Source: Solimonas sp036405815 (GTDB taxonomy: Bacteria > Pseudomonadota > Gammaproteobacteria > Nevskiales > Nevskiaceae). From it: a stretch of 16,033 nt of DNA. Below are positions 6,725 through 14,420 of this stretch, piece after piece. The position numbers and the translations under genes are program-made. Under the pieces are notes generated by a model that was given only the letters and a program-made list of their open reading frames with translations, was not told the origin of the DNA and did no database searches. Within the stretch, counting starts at the first letter, position 1. Each line of letters begins with the position of its first letter. The stretch covers positions 1-16,033 of the forward strand of contig DASWWX010000061.1 in the NCBI GenBank assembly GCA_036405815.1, given 5' to 3'.

Positions 6725-7404
6725 AGACGCTGGCCCAAGCCGGGCGCTGGCTGACGCCGGCCCGTTGCCAGTACTGCCGGACCGGCACCGATCACCTGCC
6801 GATCTGCGCCGATTGCACGGCCGGCCTGCCGTGGAATCAGACCGCCTGCCCGTTGTGCGCCCTGCCGCAGACGCACACCGGCGCCTGCCGGCGTTGCGCA
6901 CGTCGCGCGCCGCCCTTCGACGCCGCCTGGTGCGCGTTTCGCATGGAGGCACCGATCCAGCAAGGCATTCATGGCCTCAAGTACCACGCCCGCTTTCTGC
7001 AGGCGCGCATGCTCGGCACGCTGATGGCGCAGGCACTATCGCAACGCGCAGGTCGTCCCGAGCTGCTGATTCCGGTGCCCTTGCATCGCGGGCGTCTGTT
7101 CTGGCGCGGTTACAACCAGGCGCTGGAGATCGCGCGCACGCTGGCGGCCGAAAGCAGCCTGCAGCTGGACGCCGACGCGGTGAGGCGCGTACGCGCCACG
7201 GCCGACCAGATCGGCACGCGCGCGGCGCAGCGCCGGCGCAATGTGCGCGGTGCTTTCGAAGCGATGCCGCGACTGCACGGCCGACGCATTGCGCTGCTCG
7301 ATGACGTGATGACCACCGGCGCGACGCTCGGCGAACTGGCGCGCGTGTGCCGCGCCGCCGGTGCGATTCATATTGAAGCCTGGGCCGTGGCGCGCGTCGC
7401 CTGA
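6706..7404 (+). CDS. comF: ComF family phosphoribosyltransferase-like protein
   Basis: ComF (GntX in E. coli) proteins are linked to DNA uptake and use of external DNA; the exact reaction is unknown. The 232-residue protein has an N-terminal double zinc ribbon (C21, C24, C34, C37 and C48, C51, C61, C64). A type I phosphoribosyltransferase domain follows, with the PRPP-binding loop LLDDVMTTGATL (197-208). Both parts look intact. The ATG at 6706 puts the zinc ribbon close to the N-terminus as in the family; the frame is open back to 6661, without a ribosome binding site there. The start overlaps the stop of a possible leader ORF and lies inside a BirA-like palindrome. comF is divergent from bioB and convergent with ubiA. 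Confidence 0.9.
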   Translation: MRLWVDKTLAQAGRWLTPARCQYCRTGTDHLPICADCTAGLPWNQTACPLCALPQTHTGACRRCARRAPPFDAAWCAFRMEAPIQQGIHGLKYHARFLQARMLGTLMAQALSQRAGRPELLIPVPLHRGRLFWRGYNQALEIARTLAAESSLQLDADAVRRVRATADQIGTRAAQRRRNVRGAFEAMPRLHGRRIALLDDVMTTGATLGELARVCRAAGAIHIEAWAVARVA

Positions 7405-7476
7405 CACGACAACGCAACACACGACAGCGCAACCGCCATCGCGCGCTCCAAGGCGCTGCGACGCACGAGACCGCGC

Positions 7477-8334
7477 TCAGAGCCGGTCGAGCGCCAGGCC
7501 GACGAAGATCGCCGCGCCGAACCAGTGATTGTTGAGAAAGGCGCGCAGGCAAGCCGCGGGCGCGCGATCGCGCGTGATCCACTGCTGATAAATCGCCAGC
7601 AGCAACGCGACACTGAGGCCCGCATACCACCAGGGGCCCAGGCCACGCAGCTCACCGAGCCCGGCCAGTGCCGCCAGCGCGCAGCCCTGCAACAGGCCGA
7701 TCACCGAGCGATCCAGATTGCCGAACAGGATCGCCGACGACTTCACCCCGATCTTCAGGTCGTCCTGGCGATCGACCATCGCGTAATACGTGTCGTAGGC
7801 GATGACCCAGCAGAGGTTGGCGAACATCAGCAGCCCGATCTCCAGCAGCGGCAAGTGGTGCTGGACCGCGGCGTAGGCCATCGGAATGCCCCAGGAAAAC
7901 GCCAGGCCCAGCACCGCCTGCGGCATCGAGATCCAGCGTTTCATGAACGGATAGGCGGCAGCGAGCAGCGCGGCCGGCACCGCGAGCAGCAGGGTCAGCG
8001 TGTTCTTCAGCGAGGTCAGCAAGCCGAACGCGATCAGCGACACCGCCACGAACAGGCGCACCGCTTCGTCCGGCGTGATCCGTCCCACCGCCAGCGGCCG
8101 CTCGCGCGTGCGCGCCACGTGCGGATCGACGTCGCGGTCGGCGTAGTCGTTGATCGCGCAGCCGGCGGCACGCATCAGCACCGTGCCCAGCGCGAACACC
8201 ACCAGCACCTGCGCCGACGGCGGGCCATCGGCCGCAAACCACAGCGCCCACAGCGTCGGCCACAGCAGCAGCCAGATGCCGATCGGGCGGTCGAAGCGCA
8301 TCAGGCGCAGGTAATCGATCAGTTTCTGGGTCAT
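7477..8334 (-). CDS. ubiA: 4-hydroxybenzoate polyprenyltransferase
   Basis: UbiA joins 4-hydroxybenzoate to a polyprenyl diphosphate (octaprenyl in most gammaproteobacteria), the first membrane-bound step of ubiquinone synthesis. The 285-residue protein is mostly hydrophobic with about eight or nine membrane helices. It carries both Mg-binding aspartate motifs: NDYADRDVD (62-70) and DTYYAMVDRQDD (181-192). LRLMRFDRPIG near the N-terminus is typical of UbiA rather than of heme or chlorophyll prenyltransferases. The ATG at 8334 is the first start in frame; no clear Shine-Dalgarno precedes it. The gap to comF (72 bp, convergent) holds no recognisable terminator. I see no ubiC in the window. Confidence 0.95.
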   Translation of the reverse strand: MTQKLIDYLRLMRFDRPIGIWLLLWPTLWALWFAADGPPSAQVLVVFALGTVLMRAAGCAINDYADRDVDPHVARTRERPLAVGRITPDEAVRLFVAVSLIAFGLLTSLKNTLTLLLAVPAALLAAAYPFMKRWISMPQAVLGLAFSWGIPMAYAAVQHHLPLLEIGLLMFANLCWVIAYDTYYAMVDRQDDLKIGVKSSAILFGNLDRSVIGLLQGCALAALAGLGELRGLGPWWYAGLSVALLLAIYQQWITRDRAPAACLRAFLNNHWFGAAIFVGLALDRL

Positions 8335-8371
8335 GGTGCGGCGCGAGCATACTCCAGCCGGGTGCGCCCGC

Positions 8372-8377
8372 TATGAT
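8372..8377 (+). promoter_or_regulatory. Candidate -10 element very close to the merR start
   Basis: TATGAT lies only six bases before the ATG at 8384. If used, transcription would begin at or next to the start codon. No clear -35 hexamer is seen 16-18 bases upstream and no Shine-Dalgarno precedes the gene. Confidence 0.3.
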
Positions 8378-8383
8378 GCCGCC

Positions 8384-9217
8384 ATGAAAAAAGCCGCATC
8401 GACTTCCCGCACGCGTCCGGCCGCACGCACACCCGTGCCGACCACGCAGTCGGAATACACGATCGACGAATTGGCACGCGCCGCCGACAGCACGGTGCGC
8501 AACGTGCGCGCCTACCAGGATCGCGGCCTGCTGCCGCCGCCGCAGCGCCGCGGCCGCACCGGCATCTATACCAGCGCGCATCTGGCGCGCCTGCGCGTGA
8601 TCGGCCAGATGCTGGAGCGCGGCTACACGATGGCCAACATCGCCGAACTGATCTCGGCCTGGGAGAAAGGCCAGGACATCGGCCAGCTGCTGGGCCTGGA
8701 ATCGGCGCTGACGCATCCGTGGTCGGAAGAAATGCCGGCCTTCTTCACGATGCCGGAACTGGTGCGCATGTTCGGCAAGAACCTCTCGGCGATCGAAGTC
8801 GCACGCGCCATCGCCAAGGCCACGGAGCTGGACGTGCTGCGCGCCGAGGGCACGCGCTTCCGCGCGCCGCGCCCGCAGTTGGTGCGCGCCGGCGAACAGC
8901 TGGCGGCCATGGGCATTCCGCTGACCGAGATGCTCGACGTGGTGCGCATGCTGCGCGGCAACGTCGAGCGTGTCGCCAACGAGCTGGTGCAGCTGGTGCT
9001 GCGCTACGTATTCGAGCCGTACATGAAGGGACAGCTGCCGCCGGCTGGCGACGTGCCGCGCCTGGCCGCCACGATCTGGCAGCTACGTCCGCTCGCCGAC
9101 CTCGCCGTCGACGCCGAGGTCTCGCGCGCGATGGAGAAGGCGATCAATCGCTATCTCGGCGATCTGTTGAGCCACATCTACGAGCACCTGCCGCGCGACG
9201 AGCGTCGCTCGCGCTAA
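8384..9217 (+). CDS. MerR-family transcriptional regulator with a large C-terminal region
   Basis: The 277-residue protein has a basic N-terminal tail and then a MerR winged-helix domain: YTIDELARAA (25-34), TVRNVRAYQDRGLLPPP (37-53), and the wing and second helix pair up to about residue 93. No metal-binding cysteines are present (no Cys at all), so it is not a metal or redox sensor of the classic kind. The C-terminal 180 residues replace the usual short coiled coil; residues 121-189 resemble a worn second copy of the DNA-binding domain. Residues 190-265 form amphipathic helices that may bind a ligand or dimerise. The ligand and targets are unknown. It is divergent from ubiA by 49 bp and ends 7 bp from the convergent recG stop. 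Confidence 0.85.
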   Translation: MKKAASTSRTRPAARTPVPTTQSEYTIDELARAADSTVRNVRAYQDRGLLPPPQRRGRTGIYTSAHLARLRVIGQMLERGYTMANIAELISAWEKGQDIGQLLGLESALTHPWSEEMPAFFTMPELVRMFGKNLSAIEVARAIAKATELDVLRAEGTRFRAPRPQLVRAGEQLAAMGIPLTEMLDVVRMLRGNVERVANELVQLVLRYVFEPYMKGQLPPAGDVPRLAATIWQLRPLADLAVDAEVSRAMEKAINRYLGDLLSHIYEHLPRDERRSR

Positions 9218-9224
9218 TCCCCCG

Positions 9225-11318
9225 CTACACGCGCGCGTATCGCTCCGGATCGCCGATCCAGCGGGCGATCAACTGCTGCGCGCGCTGCGGTTGCTGTGCC
9301 AGCAGGCGATCGGCCAACGGCTGCAGTGCCGGCACCAGCGGCGCATCGCGCACCGGATCGGCCAGCTTGAAGCCGATCTCGCCGGTCTGACGCCGGCCCA
9401 GCAGCTCACCCGGTCCGCGCAGTTCCAGATCGCGCTGTGCGATGACGAAGCCGTCGGTGGTCGCCCGCATCGTCTCCAGGCGCGCGCGTGCGTTGTCGCC
9501 CAATGGCGGCTGATACAGCAGCACGCACTGGCTGGCCTCGCTGCCGCGACCGACGCGCCCGCGCAGCTGGTGCAACTGCGCCAGACCCAGGCGCTCCGCG
9601 TTCTCGATCACCATGATGCTGGCGCGCGGCACGTCGACGCCGACCTCGATCACCGTGGTCGCCACCAGCAGCTGCGTGTGCCCGGACTGGAAAGCGCGCA
9701 TCTGTGCATCCTTCTCGTCAGCCTTGAGGCGCCCGTGCACGAGGCCGACACGCAGGCCCGGCAACTCCTCCCGCAGGCGCGCAGCGGTGACTTCCGCCGC
9801 CTGCGCGTCCAGCTCCTCGGACTCCTCGATCAAGGTGCAGACCCAGTACGCCTGCCGTCCGCTGGCGCAGGCCTCGCCGATGCGCGCGACCATCTCGTCG
9901 CGTCGCTCGTTCGACAGCACGACGGTTGCAATCGGCGTGCGGCCCGGCGGCAGTTCGTCGATCACCGAGACGTCGAGATCGGCGTAGACCGACTGCGCCA
10001 ACGTACGCGGGATCGGCGTTGCGGACAGGATGAGTTGATGCGGCGTATGCGCCCCACCCTTGTCGCGCAGCGCAAGACGCTGCTGCACACCGAAGCGATG
10101 CTGCTCGTCGACCACGACCAGCCCCAGTTGCGCGAACCGTACCGTCTCTTCCAGCAGCGCATGCGTGCCGACCGCGACCGGCATGCGGCCGTCAGCCAGA
10201 CCCTCGAGCACTGCCTGGCGCTCGGCCTTCTTCAGACGATTGGCGAGAAACGCAGGCGCGACGCCGAGCGGCGTCAGCCACTGGCTCAAGGTGCGATGGT
10301 GCTGCTCGGCCAGCAACTCGGTCGGCGCCACCAGCACGGCCTGCCGACCGGCGCGCGCGGCCGCCAGCAAGGCCGCGGCGGCGATCACGGTCTTGCCACT
10401 CCCGACATCGCCCTGCACCAGCCGCAACATCGGTCGCGGCTGCACCAGATCCGCCGCAACCTCGTCGAGCACGCGCTGCTGAGCGCGGGTTGGCATAAAC
10501 GGCAGCACGCGCTGCAGTTCCCTCGGCGCTGATGCAGCGGCCTGCAGCACCGGCGCGGGACGCTCGCGCAATCGGCTGCGCAGCAGACGCAAGGTGAGTT
10601 GCTGGGCCAGCAGCTCCTCGCGGATCAGGCGTTGCTGGGCTGGATGCGTGCAGGCCAGCAGCTGCCGCGCATCCTGATCGCTGCGCGGACGATGAATGAC
10701 GTTGAGTGCGGCCAGCGTCGCACCTTCAAGGCCTGGGATCGCGGCATTCAGTTCCGCATCCGCCGCCGCCAGGTCCAGCGCGCGCGCGATCAAGTCGCGC
10801 AGCCGCGTCTGCGTCACGCCGGTGGTCAGCGGATACACCGGCGACAGACCATCTTCGGCCGGCAGGGCTTCGGCTTCGTCGGCGACGCGATACTGCGGAT
10901 GCACCATCTCCAGACCACTGCCGCCAGCGCGCACATCGCCATAGGCCTGCACCCAGCGCCCCACGGTCAGATTGGTTTTCTGCGCGTCGTTGAAGTGAAA
11001 GAAGCGCAGCAGCAGACCGCCGCTGCCGTCGTCGAGCATCACGCGCAGCATGCGGCGCCCGGCATAGCGCACGTCGGCCGCCACGACGCGCGCGCGTACC
11101 AGGGCCGGCGCGCCGGCGCGCAATCGCGCCAAGGCCACATGCTCGCGCCGGTCCTCATAGCGCAGCGGCAGGTGAAACAGAAGATCGCGAACGCGACGCA
11201 GATCCAGCGCGCGCAGCCGCTGCGCCACGTGCGGTCCCGCACCTTTGAGATAGGTCAGCTCGGTGTCGAGCGTCGTGGGCGGCCGCGAGGCCGGTGACGC
11301 GGGCTTGCGGCTAGCCAC
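9225..11318 (-). CDS. recG: ATP-dependent DNA helicase RecG
   Basis: RecG is a double-stranded DNA translocase that regresses stalled replication forks and remodels branched DNA. The 697 residues match the family (693 in E. coli). The wedge/OB domain lies in the N-terminal ~170 residues (HLPLRYEDRR just before it). Superfamily 2 motifs follow: Walker A GDVGSGKT (303-310), the DEQH box (404-407), SATPIPRT (432-439), then VHGRLKADEK, ATTVIEVGVDVP and QLRGRVGRG. The GTG at 11318 overlaps the ridA stop codon by eight bases and gives the expected N-terminus; the frame is open further upstream to 11375, but that shadows ridA. It is the last gene of the gmk-rpoZ-spoT-ridA-recG cluster and is probably co-translated with ridA. 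Confidence 0.96.
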   Translation of the reverse strand: MASRKPASPASRPPTTLDTELTYLKGAGPHVAQRLRALDLRRVRDLLFHLPLRYEDRREHVALARLRAGAPALVRARVVAADVRYAGRRMLRVMLDDGSGGLLLRFFHFNDAQKTNLTVGRWVQAYGDVRAGGSGLEMVHPQYRVADEAEALPAEDGLSPVYPLTTGVTQTRLRDLIARALDLAAADAELNAAIPGLEGATLAALNVIHRPRSDQDARQLLACTHPAQQRLIREELLAQQLTLRLLRSRLRERPAPVLQAAASAPRELQRVLPFMPTRAQQRVLDEVAADLVQPRPMLRLVQGDVGSGKTVIAAAALLAAARAGRQAVLVAPTELLAEQHHRTLSQWLTPLGVAPAFLANRLKKAERQAVLEGLADGRMPVAVGTHALLEETVRFAQLGLVVVDEQHRFGVQQRLALRDKGGAHTPHQLILSATPIPRTLAQSVYADLDVSVIDELPPGRTPIATVVLSNERRDEMVARIGEACASGRQAYWVCTLIEESEELDAQAAEVTAARLREELPGLRVGLVHGRLKADEKDAQMRAFQSGHTQLLVATTVIEVGVDVPRASIMVIENAERLGLAQLHQLRGRVGRGSEASQCVLLYQPPLGDNARARLETMRATTDGFVIAQRDLELRGPGELLGRRQTGEIGFKLADPVRDAPLVPALQPLADRLLAQQPQRAQQLIARWIGDPERYARV

Positions 11319-11697
11319 CCAACACGAGCACGCCGTCGGCTTCGACGCGGGCGCCACGCGGCAGGCTGGCGACACCGATCGCGGCGCGCGCCGGATACGG
11401 CTGCACGAAGTACTGCGCCATGATCTCGTTGACCTTGGGGAAATGCGCGAGATCGGTCAGGAACACATTGAGCTTGGCCATGTCCTGCAAAGAGCCGCCG
11501 GCGGCCTGCGCCACCGCGGCGAGGTTTCGGAACACCTGGTGAATCTCGTCCTCGATCGTGGCGTTGAGCAGCGTCATCGTCTTCGGATCCAGCGGAATCT
11601 GGCCCGACAGGTAAACCGTGTCGCCGCACTTCACGGCCTGGGAATAGGTGCCGATCGCCGCCGGGGCCGCGTCGGTGTGGATGATCTGTCGCGTCAT
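11311..11697 (-). CDS. ridA: RidA/YjgF family enamine/imine deaminase
   Basis: RidA proteins hydrolyse reactive 2-aminoacrylate and related imines made by PLP enzymes such as threonine dehydratase. The 128-residue length is exactly that of E. coli RidA. APAAIGTYSQAV (11-22) and SGQIPLDP are conserved, and the key arginine lies in YPARAAIGVASLP. The catalytic glutamate equivalent is kept in RVEADG, although the usual C-terminal EAIA is changed to ADGVLVL. The cysteine often following the arginine is replaced by alanine. The ATG at 11697 has no clear Shine-Dalgarno. It sits between spoT (61 bp) and recG (overlapping), as in related genomes where ridA takes the place of trmH. Confidence 0.93.
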   Translation of the reverse strand: MTRQIIHTDAAPAAIGTYSQAVKCGDTVYLSGQIPLDPKTMTLLNATIEDEIHQVFRNLAAVAQAAGGSLQDMAKLNVFLTDLAHFPKVNEIMAQYFVQPYPARAAIGVASLPRGARVEADGVLVLGG

Positions 11698-11723
11698 GTC
11701 GATGGAAAACGCCGAATAAGGTG

Positions 11724-11743
11724 GAAGCGATTGTAGAAGCGAT
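11724..11743. repeat. Direct repeat GAAGCGAT x2 overlapping a -10-like element of ridA
   Basis: Two perfect copies of GAAGCGAT (11724-11731 and 11736-11743) are 12 bases apart. Between them, on the minus strand, lies TACAAT (11735-11730), a good -10 about 33 bases before the ridA ATG. No convincing -35 is present. The repeat could be a regulator site, but it is short. Confidence 0.3.
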
Positions 11744-11758
11744 GTGGCTGGCGCGCGC

Positions 11759-13924
11759 TCAGATCCGCGCGACGCGCTCGACCCATTCGATGCGACGCAG
11801 GCGGCGCAGCACGCGCGCCAGATGCACGCGGCTCTTGACCGTCAGCACGAAGCGCATCTCCATCGCATCGCTGCCGGCGCGATCCGGCATCTGCACGTTC
11901 TCGATCGACGAATCGGCGCTGGCGATCTCGGCCGTGACCTTCGCCAGCAGGCCGCGCTTGTTCTGGGCCTTGAGACGCACCTCGGCCAGGAAATCGTTCT
12001 GGATCTTGTCGCTCCAGGCCAGCGGCACCCAATCCTGCGGACGGCCCTTGGCGTGGCGACAGTCGATGCGATGCACGACGATGCCGCGGCCGACGCTGAC
12101 GTGGCCACGGATCTCGTCGCCCGGCAACGGGAAGCAGCAGCGCGCGTAGTCCAGCACCAGACCTTCCGTGCCCTCGATCGCCAGCGGCGCGGCGCCGCTG
12201 CCGCTGCGCTCGGTGCGTTGTCCTTCCGGCAGGAAATGGCGCGCCACCAGCGTCGCCAGACGCTGGCCGCTGCCGATCGCGGCGTACAGCTCCTCGACGT
12301 CCTTGAGCTTGTGCGATTGCAATACCGGATCAAGCTGGGCCGGCGTCTTCAGCACCGAGGCCGGGATGCCCTGCTCGCGCAGCGCGATCTCCAGCAGGCG
12401 CCGGCCCAGCCGCACCGCCTCGTCCTCGCGCTGATTGCGCAGGTAGTTGCGAATCGCGGTGCGCGCCTTGGCGGTCTTGACGAAGTTGAGCCAGGCCGCG
12501 TTCGGCCGTGCGGCGCGCGCGGTGATGATCTCGACGGTCTGGCCGTTGGCGAGCTGCGAATGCAGCGGTTCCAGCGAGCCGTCGATGCGCGCCGCCACAC
12601 AGTGGTCGCCAAGCTGCGAGTGCACGGCGTAAGCGAAGTCGACCGCGGTAGCACCGCGCGGCAGCCGGCGGATTTCGCCACGCGGCGTGAACACGTAGAC
12701 CTCGTCCGGGAACAGATCGACCTTGACGTTCTCGATGAAATCCATCGGGCTGGCGCCGCCAAAGTCGGCGATCAGATTGCTGACCCACTCGCGCGCGCGC
12801 ACCTGCGGCGCGGCGGCACCGTCGCGCGCGCCCTGCTTGTACTGCCAGTGTGCGGCAATGCCGCTTTCGGCGACGTGGTGCATGTCGCGCGTGCGCACCT
12901 GGATTTCGATCTTGTGCCCGTCCGGGCCGACGCAAGCCGTGTGCAGCGACTGGTAGCCGTTGGACTTGGGGTTGGCAACATAGTCGTCGAACTCGCCCGG
13001 CACCGGCTTGTAGACGTGATGCACCACGCCCAGCGCGCGGTAGCAGTCGTCAACCTTGGAGACGATCACGCGGAAGCCGAGCAGGTCCATGACCTTGAGC
13101 AGCTTCAGCTTCTTGCGTCGCATCTTCTGGTAGACGCTGTAGACGTTCTTCTGGCGACCGACGACGCTGGCGCCGATGCCCTCCTCACGAAGCGTCGTCG
13201 ACAGCTTCTGCTCGACCTCGCGGATCAGCTTGCGCGTATCGCCGAGCTGCGACTTCATCGACTGCGCGAGCACGCCGTAGCGCTTCGGGTAGAGATTGGC
13301 GAAGCCGAGATCTTCCAGCTCGGTACGGATGAAGTAGATGCCGAGGCGCTGCGCGATCGGCGCGTAGATCTCCAGCGTCTCGCGCGCGATGCGGCGGCGC
13401 TTCTCCGGTGAGGTATGCCCCAGCGTGCGCATGTTGTGCAGGCGATCGGCGAGCTTGACCAGAATCACGCGCAGATCCTGCGTCATCGCCAGCAGCAGCT
13501 TGCGGAAACTCTCCGCCTGCATTTCGGCGCGCGTGCGCCCTTCGATCTTGGTGACCTTGCTGACGCCGTCAACGAGCTGGGCCACGTCCTCGCCGAACTC
13601 CAGCGCCAGCGATTCACGCGATACGCCGGTGTCCTCGATGACGTCGTGCAGGATCGCCGCGATCAGCGTGACGTGATCCATGCGCATCTCGGCAAGGATG
13701 CGCGCCACCGCCAGCGGGTGGTAGACGTAGGGCTCGCCGGAAGAGCGGCGCTGGCCCTCGTGCACGTTGGTCGCGAATTCCGCGGCCTTGCGCACCTGCG
13801 CGATCTGGTCGTCCGGCAGATAACCTTCGAGCTGGCGCGCCAGCGCATCCACGCCAAACTCGCGCTCTGCACGCTGGGTGCGGATCGCGTTGCCGAGACG
13901 CTGGATGACGGACAGCTGTTCCAT
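11759..13924 (-). CDS. spoT: (p)ppGpp synthetase/hydrolase SpoT-type (RSH family)
   Basis: This is a long RelA/SpoT homolog controlling the stringent-response alarmone. The 721 residues contain, in order: an HD hydrolase domain with intact ligands (H69 in YHPLAVA, H93-D94 in HDVIEDT, D160 in KLADRLHN); a synthetase domain (about 250-365) with GRQKNVYSVYQKM, D280 in VMDLLGFRV, NGYQSLHT and EIQVRT; a TGS domain (about 405-468); a helical/CC region with RCC at 595-597; and an ACT domain (about 648-721). Gene position between rpoZ and ridA-recG marks it as spoT. The oddity is residues 311-314, EFDD, where bifunctional Rel/SpoT proteins normally have RXKD; EXDD is the mark of monofunctional RelA. 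The ATG at 13924 has no Shine-Dalgarno but has a -10 element seven bases upstream. Confidence 0.95.
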   Translation of the reverse strand: MEQLSVIQRLGNAIRTQRAEREFGVDALARQLEGYLPDDQIAQVRKAAEFATNVHEGQRRSSGEPYVYHPLAVARILAEMRMDHVTLIAAILHDVIEDTGVSRESLALEFGEDVAQLVDGVSKVTKIEGRTRAEMQAESFRKLLLAMTQDLRVILVKLADRLHNMRTLGHTSPEKRRRIARETLEIYAPIAQRLGIYFIRTELEDLGFANLYPKRYGVLAQSMKSQLGDTRKLIREVEQKLSTTLREEGIGASVVGRQKNVYSVYQKMRRKKLKLLKVMDLLGFRVIVSKVDDCYRALGVVHHVYKPVPGEFDDYVANPKSNGYQSLHTACVGPDGHKIEIQVRTRDMHHVAESGIAAHWQYKQGARDGAAAPQVRAREWVSNLIADFGGASPMDFIENVKVDLFPDEVYVFTPRGEIRRLPRGATAVDFAYAVHSQLGDHCVAARIDGSLEPLHSQLANGQTVEIITARAARPNAAWLNFVKTAKARTAIRNYLRNQREDEAVRLGRRLLEIALREQGIPASVLKTPAQLDPVLQSHKLKDVEELYAAIGSGQRLATLVARHFLPEGQRTERSGSGAAPLAIEGTEGLVLDYARCCFPLPGDEIRGHVSVGRGIVVHRIDCRHAKGRPQDWVPLAWSDKIQNDFLAEVRLKAQNKRGLLAKVTAEIASADSSIENVQMPDRAGSDAMEMRFVLTVKSRVHLARVLRRLRRIEWVERVARI

Positions 13925-13931
13925 GCGAATC

Positions 13932-13959
13932 AGTATAGCCAGCGGCCGTGCGGCGTCAG
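13932..13959 (-). promoter_or_regulatory. Candidate spoT promoter adjacent to the start codon
   Basis: On the minus strand CTGACG (13959-13954) and TATACT (13937-13932) are separated by 16 bases. The -10 ends only seven bases before the ATG at 13924, so the transcript would begin at or next to the start codon. It lies downstream of the rpoZ terminator, which means spoT likely has its own transcription. Confidence 0.5.
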
Positions 13960-14013
13960 AACAAAGGCTCGACCCGCCGGCCAGGAAGATCCCTCACGCG
14001 ACGCGCCGGGCCC

Positions 14014-14048
14014 GAAAAGGCAAAAGGCCCGCTCGTGGCGGGCCCTTT
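14014..14048 (-). terminator. Rho-independent terminator after rpoZ
   Basis: On the minus strand the stem GGCCCGC-CACGA-GCGGGCC is followed by TTTTGCCTTTT. It lies 20 bases past the rpoZ stop and separates rpoZ from spoT. An additional GGGCCCG at 14008-14014 could pair with CGGGCCC (14039-14045) in a competing fold. Confidence 0.8.
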
Positions 14049-14068
14049 GGCGTCGAAACCGGTGCGGC

Positions 14069-14332
14069 TCAGGCGTCGAACGACGGATCCAGCGCTTCCA
14101 GTTCCATCTTCGGCTGCTGCACGGCCGGCAGGTCCATCTCGTCCAGCACGCTGCGATTGGTGTGGCCTTCAGCGATTTCGCGCAGCGACAGCACGGTCGA
14201 CTTGTGGTTGCCCCAGGGCAGGCGCGCTTCGGCGCCGCGGGCAAGCTGGCGCGCACGCTTGGCGGCGACCAGGGTCAGATCGAACTGGTTCGGAATCTGC
14301 TTCAGGCAATCTTCGACGGTAACGCGGGCCAT
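14069..14332 (-). CDS. rpoZ: DNA-directed RNA polymerase subunit omega
   Basis: Omega supports assembly of the beta-prime subunit into RNA polymerase and forms part of a ppGpp binding site there, so its position beside spoT is functionally apt. The 87-residue protein begins MARVTVEDCLKQIPNQFDL and has the conserved LVAAKRARQL helix and STVLSLREIAEGHT, matching the family (91 residues in E. coli). The MARVT segment is the part known to contact ppGpp in E. coli. The ATG at 14332 has AGG seven bases upstream. A terminator follows the gene, and a candidate promoter lies in the 88-bp gap after gmk. Confidence 0.96.
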   Translation of the reverse strand: MARVTVEDCLKQIPNQFDLTLVAAKRARQLARGAEARLPWGNHKSTVLSLREIAEGHTNRSVLDEMDLPAVQQPKMELEALDPSFDA

Positions 14333-14365
14333 GGCACGACCTGGGAGCTGCGAAAAAGGGCGCGA

Positions 14366-14395
14366 AGTGTAACGGACCGCTGTTTATTTCGCCAA
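14366..14395 (-). promoter_or_regulatory. Candidate rpoZ promoter between gmk and rpoZ
   Basis: On the minus strand TTGGCG (14395-14390) and TACACT (14371-14366) are separated by 18 bases, with an AT-rich spacer start. The predicted leader is about 27 bases. No terminator is visible after gmk, so rpoZ may also be read from the gmk transcript. Confidence 0.45.
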
Positions 14396-14420
14396 CCGAA
14401 GCGGTATCGGAGCCCCGGCC

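Noticed and set aside
6567..6788. N-terminal extension of BioB
   Set aside because: The extra residues do not look like BioB and would run through the hairpin, the BirA-like site and comF; the ATG at 6566 has a ribosome binding site and the normal N-terminus.
7652..8716. Minus-strand 354-codon frame covering ubiA and the merR 5' half
   Set aside because: It is out of frame with ubiA, overlaps the MerR HTH region on the opposite strand, and has no family signature.
11744..13411. 555-codon plus-strand open frame opposite spoT
   Set aside because: It is an antisense shadow of spoT with no recognisable domain and an odd Arg/Ala/His-rich composition.
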